Source: Diphasiastrum complanatum (Eukaryota; Streptophyta; Lycopodiopsida; Lycopodiales; Lycopodiaceae). From it: a stretch of 64,000 bases of DNA. Positions 23,661 through 35,862 of the stretch are shown in pieces. The position numbers and the translations under genes were made by a program. Positions within the stretch are counted from its first letter, which is position 1; each line of letters begins with the position of its first letter. The stretch is taken from NCBI GenBank assembly GCA_029204225.1, contig CM055110.1, positions 45,067,494 through 45,131,493 on the forward strand, read 5' to 3'. Under the pieces are notes generated by a model. It was not told the DNA's origin. It saw nothing but the letters and a program-made list of their open reading frames with translations, and ran no database searches.

Positions 23661-24240
23661 CAAATCATCTCACAGACACACACATCATCATCTTTCACAC
23701 ACACACAACACCCACATGCACACACACACATGCTTGCCCTGTCTCCATCACCCACACACCTGATTTGGGCGTCTCCATCTCCTCCATTGCTGCTTCAAAC
23801 CCTACCTCCAGTGCATATGAATCTGCCTCTAGCGCCTCCATCACTGCTTAAGACCTTGCTTCCATCGCTCATGAATTTGCCTCCAGCGTTATCGCTAGTA
23901 CATCTGTCTCCAGACTTGTCCCTCACATCGTGGACAGTACAGTTGCTGCCAATACAAATGTCTCCTTGTCTGGCCCCAATACCCCTAGTGCATCACCCCT
24001 AATGCTGCCCACCCTTCTCTTCTTCTCCTTTCCTTTCATCCTAAATCATGTTGTGTGTTTGTGGTTAGAGTTAAGTGGAGTAGAGTTAGGGGGAGTAGTG
24101 TTAAAGGTGGTAGAGTTAAGGGAAAAAGTAGAAAACATCCAAAAGTAGCACCTTGACATAATTAGGCACCTATCCAGTGAACTAACCCTCTTTGACAGGT
24201 GAAAGGGCTGCTCACAACCATATCTACATGCTATGAGCAA
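23616..24240. other. CA-rich and duplicated sequence, no gene supported
   Basis: A 128-residue plus-strand frame begins in imperfect CACA repeats and then in a locally duplicated CTCCA..CTGCTT...ATGAAT.TGCCT block (about 23778-23885). The product is a Pro/Leu/Ser-rich low-complexity string, so it is probably not a gene. From 24060 there are repeated AGAGTTA/GTGGAGTA words. Confidence 0.45.
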
Positions 24241-25193
24241 TTACAAAAGGTAGATCAGGCTCATCACCTTTAAGACAAACCATAAGCCATTATGCAAGAA
24301 AGATATACTATGTGAAACATAATCTTTCTTTAACGACTCATTCCTAGCATAAAACCATTCCTTACCTAGGATTAAATCTACCTTATCAAGATTCATAACA
24401 TGAAAAGACAAACTATCTACATAGTTCTGAATCTTCAACGACACGTGGGGGTCAAAATGGTCCTAGACCAGCTGCTCCCCACAAGTTGCCATCCTAACTA
24501 CATACTTGTGGTCACTTGGTGCAGTTGCCAATTGCAGCTTATGCACCAACTTAGCATTAATAAAATTGTGAGTAGAACCGTCGTCAAAGAAAATACTCAT
24601 CATTAGAGAAGTTTTGAGCTCCAAAAAGACCCTTTAAGAATTCGTGCAAAATGTAGTTTATATTATTAAAATATTATAACACTAATACATTTGACTTGCC
24701 ATAACTTTTTAATCGTAGCTCAGAAATATGTCATTTAAATACCATTGGAAAGCCCTTGTTGAGCATTTTCCAATGGATCAAACTCCGCTAAATTCGGACT
24801 TAGCACTAAAAAGTTATGCCATTTTTAGTGTGGAATCAAAATGTGGACTCAAAAAGTTACGTTACGTAGATTTCAAATTTGTGTGTTTTTATTGGTCCAT
24901 GTGTAAGAAAAAATTGAGAAAAAATATAAAAAGCATCTTTACAAAGGGTTTTTTTCGGATTAAGAACTCCTCTAATGAGGTTGGCTGCTTACGAACCCAC
25001 TCATACGAATGAGGTCATGAGGTCCAAACACTGCAATATTAAAACAATGATTGCTACAAACCGTTTCTTCTGAAAAGGATACATCTATACAAGAAATGGA
25101 AGAATTACCTAGAGCCTTGAAAGAATGGCCTCCCTTCTTTCGTTTCTTCAGGCAATCCTTTGAAAGCTGCCCCTTTCCATGTAGGAGAAACAC
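24241..25193 (-). pseudogene. Gypsy gag-protease remnant split by a MITE
   Basis: Reading the minus strand, 25193-24990 keeps a damaged nucleocapsid (GKGQLSKDCLKKRKK, resembling the G-x-x-G-H-x4-C end of a zinc knuckle). After a MITE at 24977-24601 the frame FDDGSTHNFINAKLVHKL follows. It corresponds to the aspartic protease active-site region of plant gypsy elements (usually D-S-G-A/S-THNFI), here with Asp-Asp-Gly-Ser. LDKVDLILGKEWF matches the second protease landmark. No reverse transcriptase is attached. Confidence 0.6.
24601..24977. mobile_element. Short relative of the fold-back transposon (377 bp)
   Basis: It begins CATTAGAGAAGTTTTG and ends with the complement of CATTAGAGGAGTTC, the same termini as the elements at 1678 and 25265. 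Its right part (GTTACGTTACGTAGATTTCAAATTTG and the following TTGGTCCATGTG) is shared with them. The large internal inverted repeat is absent, so it is a deletion derivative or related subfamily. It interrupts a gypsy gag-protease reading frame. Confidence 0.7.
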
Positions 25194-25264
25194 AACCCAC
25201 CGCTTTTGGCCTTGTCAAAGTCAGCTCTCTCCAACTTAAGAGAGAGTGTTGTCAAGCATCCAGT

Positions 25265-26087
25265 CATTAGAAAAAATTTGGCCTTGGAAAGGGCCCTATA
25301 AGAATTGCCACGTAGGATGACAATTTTTGGCAATGTAAAATACTAAAATAAAATCTTTTTCTGCCCGCAGTTTTGCCCACACAGTCTTCGATGGTTCACT
25401 ATTTTGTGCATAATATAGTCTGTGGCTGAAAAAATCATAACTTTTGAACGACAACTCGGATTGAGACGATTATGTGCCATTAGAAAGCCCTCGATGAGAG
25501 CTTTTCAACGACACCCAACATGACCCAGTTCCGAGCTAGGTTGAAGAAGTTATGGCCAGTCAAAGTTTTGGTCGGTCAACACGTGGTCAGCCCGATATCT
25601 CTTTCAAGCGAAGGTCAAACTGGTCAACTATGCTTGAAAGAGATATCGGGATGACCTGGTCAAACTGGTCAACTGCACTTGAAAGAGATATCGGGTTGAC
25701 CAAGTGTTGACCAACCAAAACTTTGACTGGCCATAACTTCTTCACCATAGCTCGGAACTAGGTCATCTTGGCTGTCATTGAAAAGCTCTCGTCAAGGGCT
25801 TTCTAATGGCACTATAATCGTCTCAATCCGAGTTGTTGTTCAAAAGTTACACTGGTTTTTTTTTGCTGAGTTGCATACTATACTACAGATAAAATGGCTT
25901 ATTTACGGGCTGCACCCGACGCAAAATTACAGTTCTTTTAAAAGGAAAAGAAAATCAATTTAAAGGAGCTACGTTACATAGATTTCAAATTTAAGTGTTT
26001 TGATTGGACCATGTGGAAGAAACTTTTGAGAAAAAAATAAAAAGTATCTTTTTGAAAGGCCCTTTTGTGTTCAAATTTTCTCTAATG
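25265..26087. mobile_element. Fold-back TIR transposon, copy 2 (823 bp)
   Basis: The terminal repeats are CATTAGA(A/G)AAAATTTG (15 of 16 matching). Internal stem arms lie at about 25436-25607 and 25678-25850. The whole element aligns with 1678-2520, including a central spacer rich in GGTCAA/TTGACC. It encodes no transposase. Further short inverted similarity continues outside the left and right ends (TTGTCAAG), which may mark the true ends or an older layer. Confidence 0.75.
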
Positions 26088-26129
26088 ACATCTTCTTGAC
26101 AACTCTCAAGTCCTTTTTTTTAAAATTTT

Positions 26130-28830
26130 CGTTTTCTTGGTACTACTATTCTTTGGCACTATTGAAACTGATCTTTGATACTCCTGTTCTTTGGTTCTAC
26201 AGATACACACTCCATCTCTTGTTGTTTAGAACTGTTTTGCTGTTTTTACTCAACTGATATTTTGCTCTGTTGGACTTTTGGGACTATTGTTACTTGTTGT
26301 AGAAGCTTATAAACAACTATCTATGTCCTATTTGGTACTTATGAAAACTTGTGTAAGATATATTTTTGTTACTTTTGGTACTCTATATTCTTTTCAAATA
26401 ACTTTTCTTTTTGCTGTTTGGTCCTCATGAAATATTTTGTACTTTGGGTGTGCAGAAAGTATTGTTGTTTGTTCCTTTTGATAGTTTTGGTAGTTTTTAA
26501 ACGTTTTTTCAATTTGTTGTTTGCAACATTTTGGTACTTTTCGATCTGCTAGCATATAGTTGTTTGGTGCTTTTAAATATTTTGGAACTTTTGGTACTTG
26601 TGATATTTCAGGTTTTTTCAAAACTATTGTTTTGTACTTTGAGACTTGCAGTAGTTTTTGCATGACTCCGGGTTATTTTATCTGTGGTACTTTAATATTT
26701 TGAAAAGCTTATAAACAGCTATTTAATGTGCAATGTGCAACAACAAGAAAATTATGTTCGACTGCATTTTGACATTTCTTGAAACCCTTGACTACCAAAG
26801 TTTGATACGATTGGTACTTGTTGGTACATGTTCATTGAATGTTTGTATACGAAAGAAGAATCCTAGTTGTGTGCCGTTCAAACATAGATAGTGCGCAATG
26901 TTGGTGCTCATTTCGGACTATATGGAACTATTTTAGTATTGTTATCGAATTGGTAGTATTTAAGGCTTGAAGCATTAGTTCGTAATTTTATAATTTTTGT
27001 ACTATTTTGGTCATGTTGTCGTGTTGGTGAAACTCTCGAATACCAAAGATTGGTACTACTGGAACTTATCGTATAACAATTTTGATACTCTAGACTACCG
27101 ATATAGGCTCTTTAATACCTCGTGTCTCACTTTCATAATTTCTAAAATCATCCAAATTGGTCTACTGAGATTTATAATGTGAACCATTTTTATTTTAAAA
27201 TCTACAGTATTTGGTTTTAGTTTTTTAAAAATTTGGTCGTATTTGCAATTTGCATACGACCCGATGCGGTCTTTTTAGTATTGCTTTAGTGTTGTTACAC
27301 CAATTGGTAGTATTACTCTAGTAGTTGGGTACTAATTTTACAAATTTTGTACTATTTTTGTGTTGGTAAAACTCTGGAATACAAAAGATTGGTGCTACAA
27401 GAACTTATCGTATACCAATTCTGATCCTCCTGACTACCACATTAGGTTCTTTTATAGTAAGTGTCTCATTTTTATTTTGAAATCTACCAAATTGGTACTA
27501 TTTAGACTTCTCGTGTCCATATTTTACCCATAAAAGTATCAAATTGGGTACTACGACCAATTTTACAAGATTTGTACTATTTTTGTAATGTTTACGTGTT
27601 CTTGAAACTTTTGAGTATCACAGATTGGTACTATTTGAATCTATCGTGTAACAATTTTGATCCTCGAGACTACCAATTAAGGTTCTTCTACTTTCTACAT
27701 GTTTGGTACTTTGGTACTATAAGGTGCTTTGGTACTCTAGTAGTACTTGTATATGATGCTTTGGTACTACCTATTGGTACTTTCTACCGTTCTGGTACTA
27801 CTTGTATATGATACTTTCATACTACCTGTACATGATGCTTTGATACTACCTATTGGTACTTTCTACCTGTAACACGATAAGACTTCTTGAATATAGATAA
27901 GTGATAACGAGAATACTCACTTTGAAGATGTTAACAATGACTTGCAGAAGGAATCTTTAAGAAGTTTTGAGTGAACCAACCTTGTATTGAGCCGCACCAG
28001 TGTCGAAGTAATTGTAATGTGCAACAAGAGAAGAAATTTGGAGAGAATTTTATTGCAATGTGTAGAAAGATACTAAAATGTTAAATGTTGGCGAAACCCT
28101 TGAGTACCAAAGCTTTTTGAAACTCTATAGTACCAATGCTTCATTCAATTGGTACTTATCAATTTTCAATTTAAATAGTTCAGACTACCAAAATTTGTTA
28201 TTTTTTACTTCAAACTTGTTACTGTCACATAGTATTTGTTTTGGTACTTTTGGTACTATTTTTTCAAGGGAAACAATAAAACCCGTAACATCAATAGACA
28301 TCCAAGTTTTTTAGAGGGGGTTTGAAATCACTTATGTCATGTAACACGATAAGACTTCTTGAATATAGATCAGTGGTAAAGAGAATACTCCTCAAGTTCA
28401 CTTTGAAGATGTTAACAATGATCCATCTGCTACAAACCTTAGGAATCAAAAATTTGGAAGGCAAAGCAATACATCAACAATATGTGGAAATTGCTTTTAT
28501 GTGCAAAGCCTCCTAATTAAGAATACCATGCCCAATTCAAAACTCGAAGTCCTTTCTTCTTCATGGCCAGGTATATTTGTTGGGGGTTCTCACTATCTAT
28601 TATTATTACTCTATAGTTTTTAGGTTTGTTATTTCAGATAGTACCAAAATTGGTACTGAAGTATAAGACTTTAACTACATAGTCCGTCTTGTAATACCAA
28701 AATACACTATTATGGAGTACCAATTATTTTCCTAATATATAGCACCAAACTGGGTCTATACGGGACACTTGAATATAGTACCAAATTGGTACTAGACAGG
28801 ACACTAAGAAATGTTGAGATAGTGTCGAAA
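26130..28830. repeat. Tract saturated with TTGGTACT-like motifs
   Basis: GGTACT, usually as TTGGTACT, occurs more than twenty times in 2.7 kb, mostly on the plus strand to about 28260 and also as AGTACCAA beyond. Spacing is irregular. Examples include TTTGGTACTTTGGTACT near 27705 and TTGGTACTTTTGGTACT near 28232. The surrounding DNA is T-rich and non-coding. It looks like an old, diverged tandem array. Confidence 0.7.
27869..28422 (+). repeat. Pair of ~75-bp direct repeats
   Basis: AACACGATAAGACTTCTTGA through AAGATGTTAACAATGA occurs at 27869-27943 and again at 28341-28422, about 470 bases apart; the second carries a short internal insertion. It could be a small duplication or the remnant ends of a TRIM-like element. 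Confidence 0.75.
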
Positions 28831-30927
28831 AATTATGCAAACCCTAACGACAAAGTATGGGCAAGTTTTGAGCACTAAGTAGATAATGGCCCATAGTCCA
28901 ATGCTGCAAAATGCCAACATAATTGCTAGTAGGAGAGTTTTGGGTTGCATATACTTGAATGTTTGTTAGTTAGTTTTCATTTCAATTGATTGGAAATAAT
29001 TGAATGGATGGTTGATGCAAGTATAGTTTTATGTTGTTTGGAATTCCGTTTAGTAATGTTCAAGTGTGCAATGCATCCAAGTTTTATTTGTTGTCACAAC
29101 ACTCAATTCACAAGAGTTCTTATTCCACAACAAGCATGATTTCCACAACGTCTTCCTAAGTGGTTTCCGAATCATGCATTCTTGTCGCAACAATGACCTC
29201 TCAATGTCTATTAATTCCTACAGCAACCTAGCATCCATTTTGTTTGGAGCTATCCTACCCTCGCTGGAGCTTGTCACTGACATGGTGGAGCTCCTTGTAC
29301 CTGCCTAGCCCTATCAGACCCTCACTGGCCCTACTAGCCCTCGTTGGTTTTTCATCCCTTTTTGGACTTATGAATTGGAGCCTTGTCCTCATGCGACAAC
29401 TTGCTGATCTTTTTCAGCAACTTGAGGCAAAGTTTTTCCAGTTTTCTTTTCTCTATTTTGTTGTCTATCCAACAATTGGTCACTGCAAGGAAGGCGGCAA
29501 ATGTCAATGCAGATTTTACAAGAAAAATATTAAACCAATTCGAGATGACATTTATGACTAGTGCCTCTCTGGATTTTGGTTCCTCTATGCTTACTTGAAG
29601 CAAGGTTTACATTCAATACTGTTGTTAGGAATGAGCCTTTGTAATCAGCCTCCACCATACTCTTGAAAGAATGAAAAACTTCAATTGGTGGGAGGAGCAC
29701 ATGATGATTTTCCTCAAACATTGACATAAGGGCAGTGTGGGCCCTTCTCCTTTTAGAAATTTTTGATGCGACCATCCTTCACCAGAAAAGGCCCTAATAG
29801 AAATAGAAGACAAAGTGACATCTTAGTAGAAGGAGGGCTTGGATAATGTGATGTATGTATTGAATTTATTGTATCATAAAGTTGGTAATCCAACATTTTA
29901 TTTCTTTCAATTTATTTTATTTATAAATCAAGGGATTTCCTTCTTGTGGGGATTAAAATTTGAGCTAACTTAATTTTTTGTCCCCTTGGGCCTCTCTTGT
30001 TTTCTTCTCTTCTTGAGAGACAAAGGCCTCTTAGGTTCAAGTCTTTGGATGAATTTGATATATTGGATTCATAGTTGAAGCACAACATCAAAATATTTAG
30101 GCATAATAGTTACCTATTTTGCATAGCAACTACTACATGATTATTAAAAGTTTTAAGTTAAATTTTTTTGCAAAGGTTGTGTGCAACACCTCGAGTCTAG
30201 TCACAGTCAACATCTAACATATAATGCAAAAGACCAAGTGGCCACTCTAAGTTGTCTCTCAAATGAGACCTTCGAAATAATAAGATTGCATGTTTTTTGT
30301 GACCTTTTGATATCCTTTAACCATATTGGATCTTCAATCTACGTGTCGTATGTGCACATAGCTAGTGGATCAATAATCTCTCTTGGGATGGAATTATGCC
30401 TCCCTCTTGGCATATTCAAATCTAGTCTTCTAGTCAAGGATGGCTCTTTGGGAGAGGCTATAGTCTGCTTGTGGTTGCAAAGGAGCACCCTCAAATTTTT
30501 TGCTTAGTGAGGGCCATTGGATATTGCTTGAGTGCACAAAGAGACAAAATGGAAAGTCAGGACAAAGTAGTTACTTTGAAAAACCCTAAAGGAAACTTAA
30601 AATATTTAACTTCAAAACTTAGTGGATGTTGTGGGCCAGATATGATGGATACCCCAAATGTAACTCTTGAAAAGTGTTCAAAACATCTCACAAACTACAT
30701 GAGATATATCTCTCTCTATATATAATTGGTCAACAATGTCTTAACTAGCTAGAAAGTGACAATCTAATTCATTCATATCTTGCATATACAATGTGCACAT
30801 TTCCTAGAAGCATGAATCTAAAATTTGCCCATCCTATAATTGTACTTCAACCTCAAAGTTAATGTTTATACATGATATTATCATTATCATGTACTTCTAA
30901 TTATTGTTGTGCAATGAACATTTGTAT
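28831..30927. other. Intergenic DNA, no gene recognised
   Basis: Several frames of 60-108 residues exist on both strands but none has a recognisable domain. Frames overlap one another in the antisense direction, as expected by chance. Confidence 0.5.
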
Positions 30928-31115
<188 letters not shown>

Positions 31116-31447
31116 GTCAAAGAATCTTTTACCATATGAAATCAATCATACACACCTTAATATATGATAAAGTTAGATAATAAACACTTTGAGAGTGAAA
31201 AGGCCAAGGAGACATTATCAATGAATAAATATTCCCACTTTATCTCTTTGAATCCAAGAAATACTTAGAAATCAAACTACATTATTGAGTGACTTTACAC
31301 TACTATTCTATCATATTTTGATGTTACTTTTTCCTTTAAGCTTATCTTGTTGTAACATCATATAAACTCAATAGTAAAGAAAAAGTCAAAAACCAATAAA
31401 AAATAATAATGATTGTATTTGAAAAATGAATGCATTAAAATTCAAAA

Positions 31448-31800
31448 GTGGATATGGGATTGAATGTGAATGGTGCTAGTTATTATAGAGTAAAAATTGT
31501 TCATGAATGGCCTAAAGCTAGCTAGAGTATATGGACTTTGCATCTAGATCACAAAGTGACACGTTACTTCAAAACTGATGAAAGAAATATTGGAAAAAGC
31601 TAAACAACAATGGACAACAATGATTGTGAATGGATCAAGATCAAGAAATGGATATTGTACTAAATGTGAATGGAATCCACTATTATAGAGTGAAAAAATG
31701 GTCATGAATGGTCGAAACATAGCTAGACTATGTGAATAATGCATCCAGATCATCAATTGACACACTTCTTCAGAAGTGAATAAAAGTTATCGAGAATTCT
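31448..31800 (+). repeat. 200-bp degenerate tandem duplication
   Basis: GGATAT...AATGTGAATGG...TATTATAGAGT...TCATGAATGG...CATAGCTAGA-like blocks occur in the same order starting at 31450 and 31650. The copies are clearly diverged. Confidence 0.65.
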
Positions 31801-33415
31801 AGCACTTCATAGGAATTTAGAAGATCAATTCACGTATAAAATAAAAGTAATCTTTATTTTTTTCAATAATTGATTGTGACAATCAAACATATTTCAATGT
31901 AGTACAAGATTCACAACTAGCTATGTCAAGGAAATTCCTTTCAATGCTGAAGAGCTAGAGAATTTGTATATTTGGAGTTGGAAGATTAGAAAATGGCAAT
32001 ACATGATATTAAAAAGTTGAAACAAGATCTACAATTTCTTGTGTATCTACTACCACTAATTGTAACCCCTTCATTTAAGCCATAAACTTCATAACTAGCT
32101 ATTTGCTAGGGGCTTTTATTATTGCACATGTATGGACCAATGACATGATTTTTTCATCATTTGTAAACTATGCACAAAATATTGTTGCATAAGGATGCTA
32201 CATGACAAAGGAAAATTGTTACAATATATTGAATCCATCCCAATGATGCATATGATACACAAAAAATTAATCGTTATCTCTTGATAGTTTCAAAAGACAA
32301 TATACCAAGATATGTGCGTGCGTGCACATGCATGCATGCGCATGCCAAATATAGTACAACCATTACTATTCGAGTTATGCATTGCAAACTATATATGACA
32401 AGTGATTAAGAAAAATTTATATCAAGAAACATATAAAAGAATGACAACAAGAATATGACTTGTGAAACATTGAAAATTTTTGTATCAAAGTTACAAAGCT
32501 ACAATTTTATTGAGACTCATAGACCATTACAAAATGACAAGTAATGCTTACATAATATTAGTTTATTGATAATTATCTATCTACTTCATAATAGTGATCG
32601 GATAAAGTCAATAATCAAATATATACTACATCCAAGGAGGAGTGTTGGACATATGCATCTATGTTGTCCATGCACAATAGTCATTTGCGCATGTGATTGA
32701 GGTGTAAAAGCCATGGTACGCATCATGTCATCTAGTGGAGGTCGTTTGTTAGATCGCTTCTTGCTAGAGAATATGTTAACTGTTAAACCACAAGAGCATT
32801 TAGGGACTTGTGCATTTACCGTAACATTATAATTTATTCAAGTATCTTCATTTTTATTCATGAGGGGCAAGAGAGTAAGTGACAAATATCCTTGTTACAT
32901 GCATGCTCCTATTTTCTTTTATTGTTGGGTTTTTGACATATTCTTTAACGAAAAAAATTGTAGTGTGTGGCTAGATACCTTTTGATGTCCTTTTATTATT
33001 ACACGACATTTTCTTCCTTGATAGAAGGTAAACATCCATGGAGCACTCTTGACAAACATGGTGAAAATGGACATTTAAAAGTAGTTATATATTGTGCAAG
33101 TATGATTGTTACCACACCATGCAAACAAAGGACAAAATATCACAAACGCAGCTAGAGAAAAGTATGTAGTAATACCTCAACACCATTATCATTTCTACAA
33201 AATGGCTCCACCCCATGTAGTACCACTTGTTGGAAAAAAGAGAAAACTGAATCAGGTTTGGTTTTTCTTGGTGTGTTGATCTATGCCCATCAAAGTCAAG
33301 CTCAAAATAAATTGTAGAGTCTACTTGATTTAGACTTAGACCAAATAACTACTCGAAGGACTCTTGTTAGAGATGCCACCTTATATTGTTGCTCGTAGGT
33401 CTTCATTTCTTTTCG
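31801..33415. other. Intergenic DNA, no gene seen
   Basis: AT-rich, with no coding homology. Near 32313-32346 there is an alternating purine-pyrimidine run (GTGCGTGCGTGCACATGCAT and on). Confidence 0.55.
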
Positions 33416-33600
33416 TATTGCCTCGTAACATCTTTTGTACGGGCTTGTTACGAGCAACATCATAGCACCCTTGTAGCAGCTTTTCTTATAAGTTCGCTAC
33501 GGGCAATGTCATACTGCCCTCGTAACACCTTTCCTTATGATTCATTTATGAATAGTGATCATAGTCCCCTCGCAACAAATTTCTTTATGGGTCACTTATG
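33416..33600 (+). repeat. ~49-bp degenerate tandem repeat, four copies
   Basis: Units begin TGCCTCGTAAC, CACCCTTGTAG, TGCCCTCGTAAC and TCCCCTCGCAAC at about 33419, 33467, 33516 and 33566. Each continues with a TTTCTTA or similar block and a GTTCGCTACGGG-like block. Confidence 0.6.
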
Positions 33601-33879
33601 ACTTTTGTTGTGAGCTCTTTACAAGTTACTTATGTGCTCTTTATGGTTGACAATTATAATGACTCATACGAGGAAACCTTATAGGTTTCTTATTGTGGAC
33701 CCTTTACGAGTTCCTAATGGGAACTTAAAATGATCATTATTACTCACACCTTATGAGTTGTTTATGGGCAGTGACTTACAAAAATTGATGAAGGTAAGTA
33801 TAGAACTAAATTAGCTTAAAATTTAGGGAGAAGGGATAAATCCAACAAATTCATGAATGTCTTGATTCACAAATCATGA

Positions 33880-34201
33880 ATGCCTTGATTCACAAATTCA
33901 AGATTGCACAAAAATCTTATGTGCCTCATGACTTAATGCCTTTGTAAACATATCTACTACTATGTACTATGTCTTGCAAAATTTTAAACATATCTCCTTA
34001 TGTAGTGATAGTTGATCTCAACGTGCTTACTCCTAGAATGGAATCTAGGATTGAGCACAATGCAATCACACTTTGATTATTAGACTGAATAGTTGATGGA
34101 GAAAATTTTCTAAGGCCAATGTCAAACAATAAATTTATCAACCAAAGTACTTTTTTTGTAGCTTGCGTAGCTGTAATGTACTCTGACTCTATTGAGGACA
34201 A
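33880..34201 (-). pseudogene. Copia RNase H remnant
   Basis: SSIESEYITATQATKKVLWL matches the SS.EAEY..L..A.KE..WL segment of copia RNase H, and NNQSVIALC matches the DNQSAI box with Asn in place of the catalytic Asp. After a frameshift the next frame gives VDMFTKALSHEAHKIF, the usual C terminus, ending near 33880. Confidence 0.7.
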
Positions 34202-34337
34202 TGTGATGGAGGTTTGTTTATGGCTATTCTAGGAAATTGGATGGTTGGTGAGGATGAATACTAATCTAGATGTGGATTTTCATGTATCAATATTATCTAC
34301 CCAACTTGCATATGTGTATCCATGAAGCATATGGACT

Positions 34338-34770
34338 TCATCTAGGTTGACCTCCTCGTAACAGATGCACGGCTCCATAGTAGGTCATACATACCTTATA
34401 ACAAGCTCTCCAATGGACCATTCCAAGATTTTCCATGGATTGGCTTAAAGAGCTAATGGTGTATGCAAAGTATGGCCTCGTGAAGATCATTGCATATATT
34501 ATGGATCCAATAATTGACTGTAATGGATATCCCTTCTTCTCTTTTGTTTGAGGGCATTGCTCTTTGGATAATTTGAGACCTGGATCCACAAGAGAGTGTA
34601 CAAGCTTGCAATTCATGAAACTAAATTGTGAAAGCATGTTTGACATATACCTTTGCTGAGTGATGTAGAGTAGCTTCTTCTTCTTGTCTCTATGAATTTG
34701 GACTTCAAGACAATAGTGAGCTTCTTATAGGTTTTTCAATTCAAATTCTTGAGACATCATCCTCTTTGTT
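34338..34770 (-). pseudogene. Copia reverse transcriptase C-terminal remnant
   Basis: From about 34770 the frame reads SQEFELKNL, a stop, then EAHYCLEVQIHRDKKKKLLY, the thumb-side segment of copia RT. It continues FMNCKLVHSLVDPG...IIGSIIYAMIFTRPYFAYTIS, matching the YR..VGSL.Y....TRPDI.YAV block with Asp changed to Tyr. The YVDD-box palm is missing. Confidence 0.75.
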
Positions 34771-34921
34771 GGAAAGAGGTGTGTGAAAGATAGATCGAAT
34801 AAGATTCGAAAAGAATTTGAACGAATAAGATTCGAATAAAAATAATTCGAACAACAAGAAAGAAAACTTATCATGTGCAGCAGAATAAACTATCTTCCTC
34901 TTTCTTCATGCATGACTACGC

Positions 34922-35862
34922 CTATGAATTTTGAACAAGACAATAGTGATAGAAATCATGTTCGATCTTATAGTAAGTACCTTCAATGGGAATAGTCGAC
35001 TGAGGTACCTTGAAGTTCAATATGTCAAAAGAGTCAAACAAGTCGGCTACATGGGCTTTGCCTTTTCCTTTGAGGTCAATAAACTGATCTTCAATGAAGA
35101 TGACATCCCGACTAGTGAATATATTTGACTCGATGGGATCGAACAACTTGTAGGCTTGATCTGAAGTAGTGTAGTTGATGAAAATACATTTGATACTCTG
35201 GAAGTCGAGCTTTTTCCTGAGATCATGAGGAATCTGTGCATAAGCAATACATCCAAAAACTTTTAAATTCGATAAATAAGGTTTGGTACCTGTCCAAACT
35301 TCGAATGGTGTTTTGTCTGAGAGACCTTTAGTAGGACATCTATTTTGAATATAGGTTGCGGTTGAAATAGTTTCAGCCCAAAAGGACTTCAAAAGTGTCA
35401 CAAGTGATAACATGCACTTCTGTTCTTTCTCTTATCAAGACCATTTGACTGAGGCAAATAGGAGGTAATGTATTGTTGCTCAATGCCGTTGTTGAGACAG
35501 TACTCCTTGAATTTGTTGGAGATGTATTCTCCCCTATTGTCGGACCTCAGTGCTTTGATTCTTTTACCAGTCTAATTTTCTGCATGCTCTTTGAATTGTT
35601 TGAGCTTGATGAAAGCTTCTTATTTCTGCTTGATGAAGTAAACAGTTATTCTTCGAGAGAATTCATCAATAAAAGTAATGAAATATTTGCATCTAACAAT
35701 GAAGGAGTTTGCATAGTCCACATATATTTGAATGAACAACATATAACAGACCTTTTGTTGCATGCCTATGACTCGATCTAAAAGGAATCCTAGTCTGCTT
35801 TCCAAGGATGCAACTATGGCAGATAGGGAGATCAACTTTACCAGAAGGATAGTCGAGACCAA
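34922..35862 (-). pseudogene. Copia integrase, catalytic residues lost
   Basis: Overlapping frames give KYFITFIDEFSRR, KALRSDNRGEY and QSNGLDKRKNR of the integrase core, then FWAETISTATYIQNRCPT, FGCIAYAQIP, KCIFINYT and a linker ending EDQFIDLKGKG. The second catalytic Asp (SDN) is kept, but the first (VHSN in place of VHSD) and the Glu (DKRKN in place of VERKN) are lost. The protein could not be active even if expressed. Confidence 0.8.

Noticed and set aside
23616-24002. 128-aa Pro/Leu/Ser-rich frame
   Set aside because: It starts in CA repeats, lies over a local duplication and lacks any domain; the composition reflects the repeats.
29352-29813. Three overlapping frames suggestive of a small gene
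   Set aside because: Frames on both strands overlap, none has a domain, and no splice or promoter evidence was seen.
32313-32346. Alternating purine-pyrimidine run with Z-DNA potential
   Set aside because: It is only about 34 bp, imperfect, and not linked to a gene, so I did not list it as a finding.
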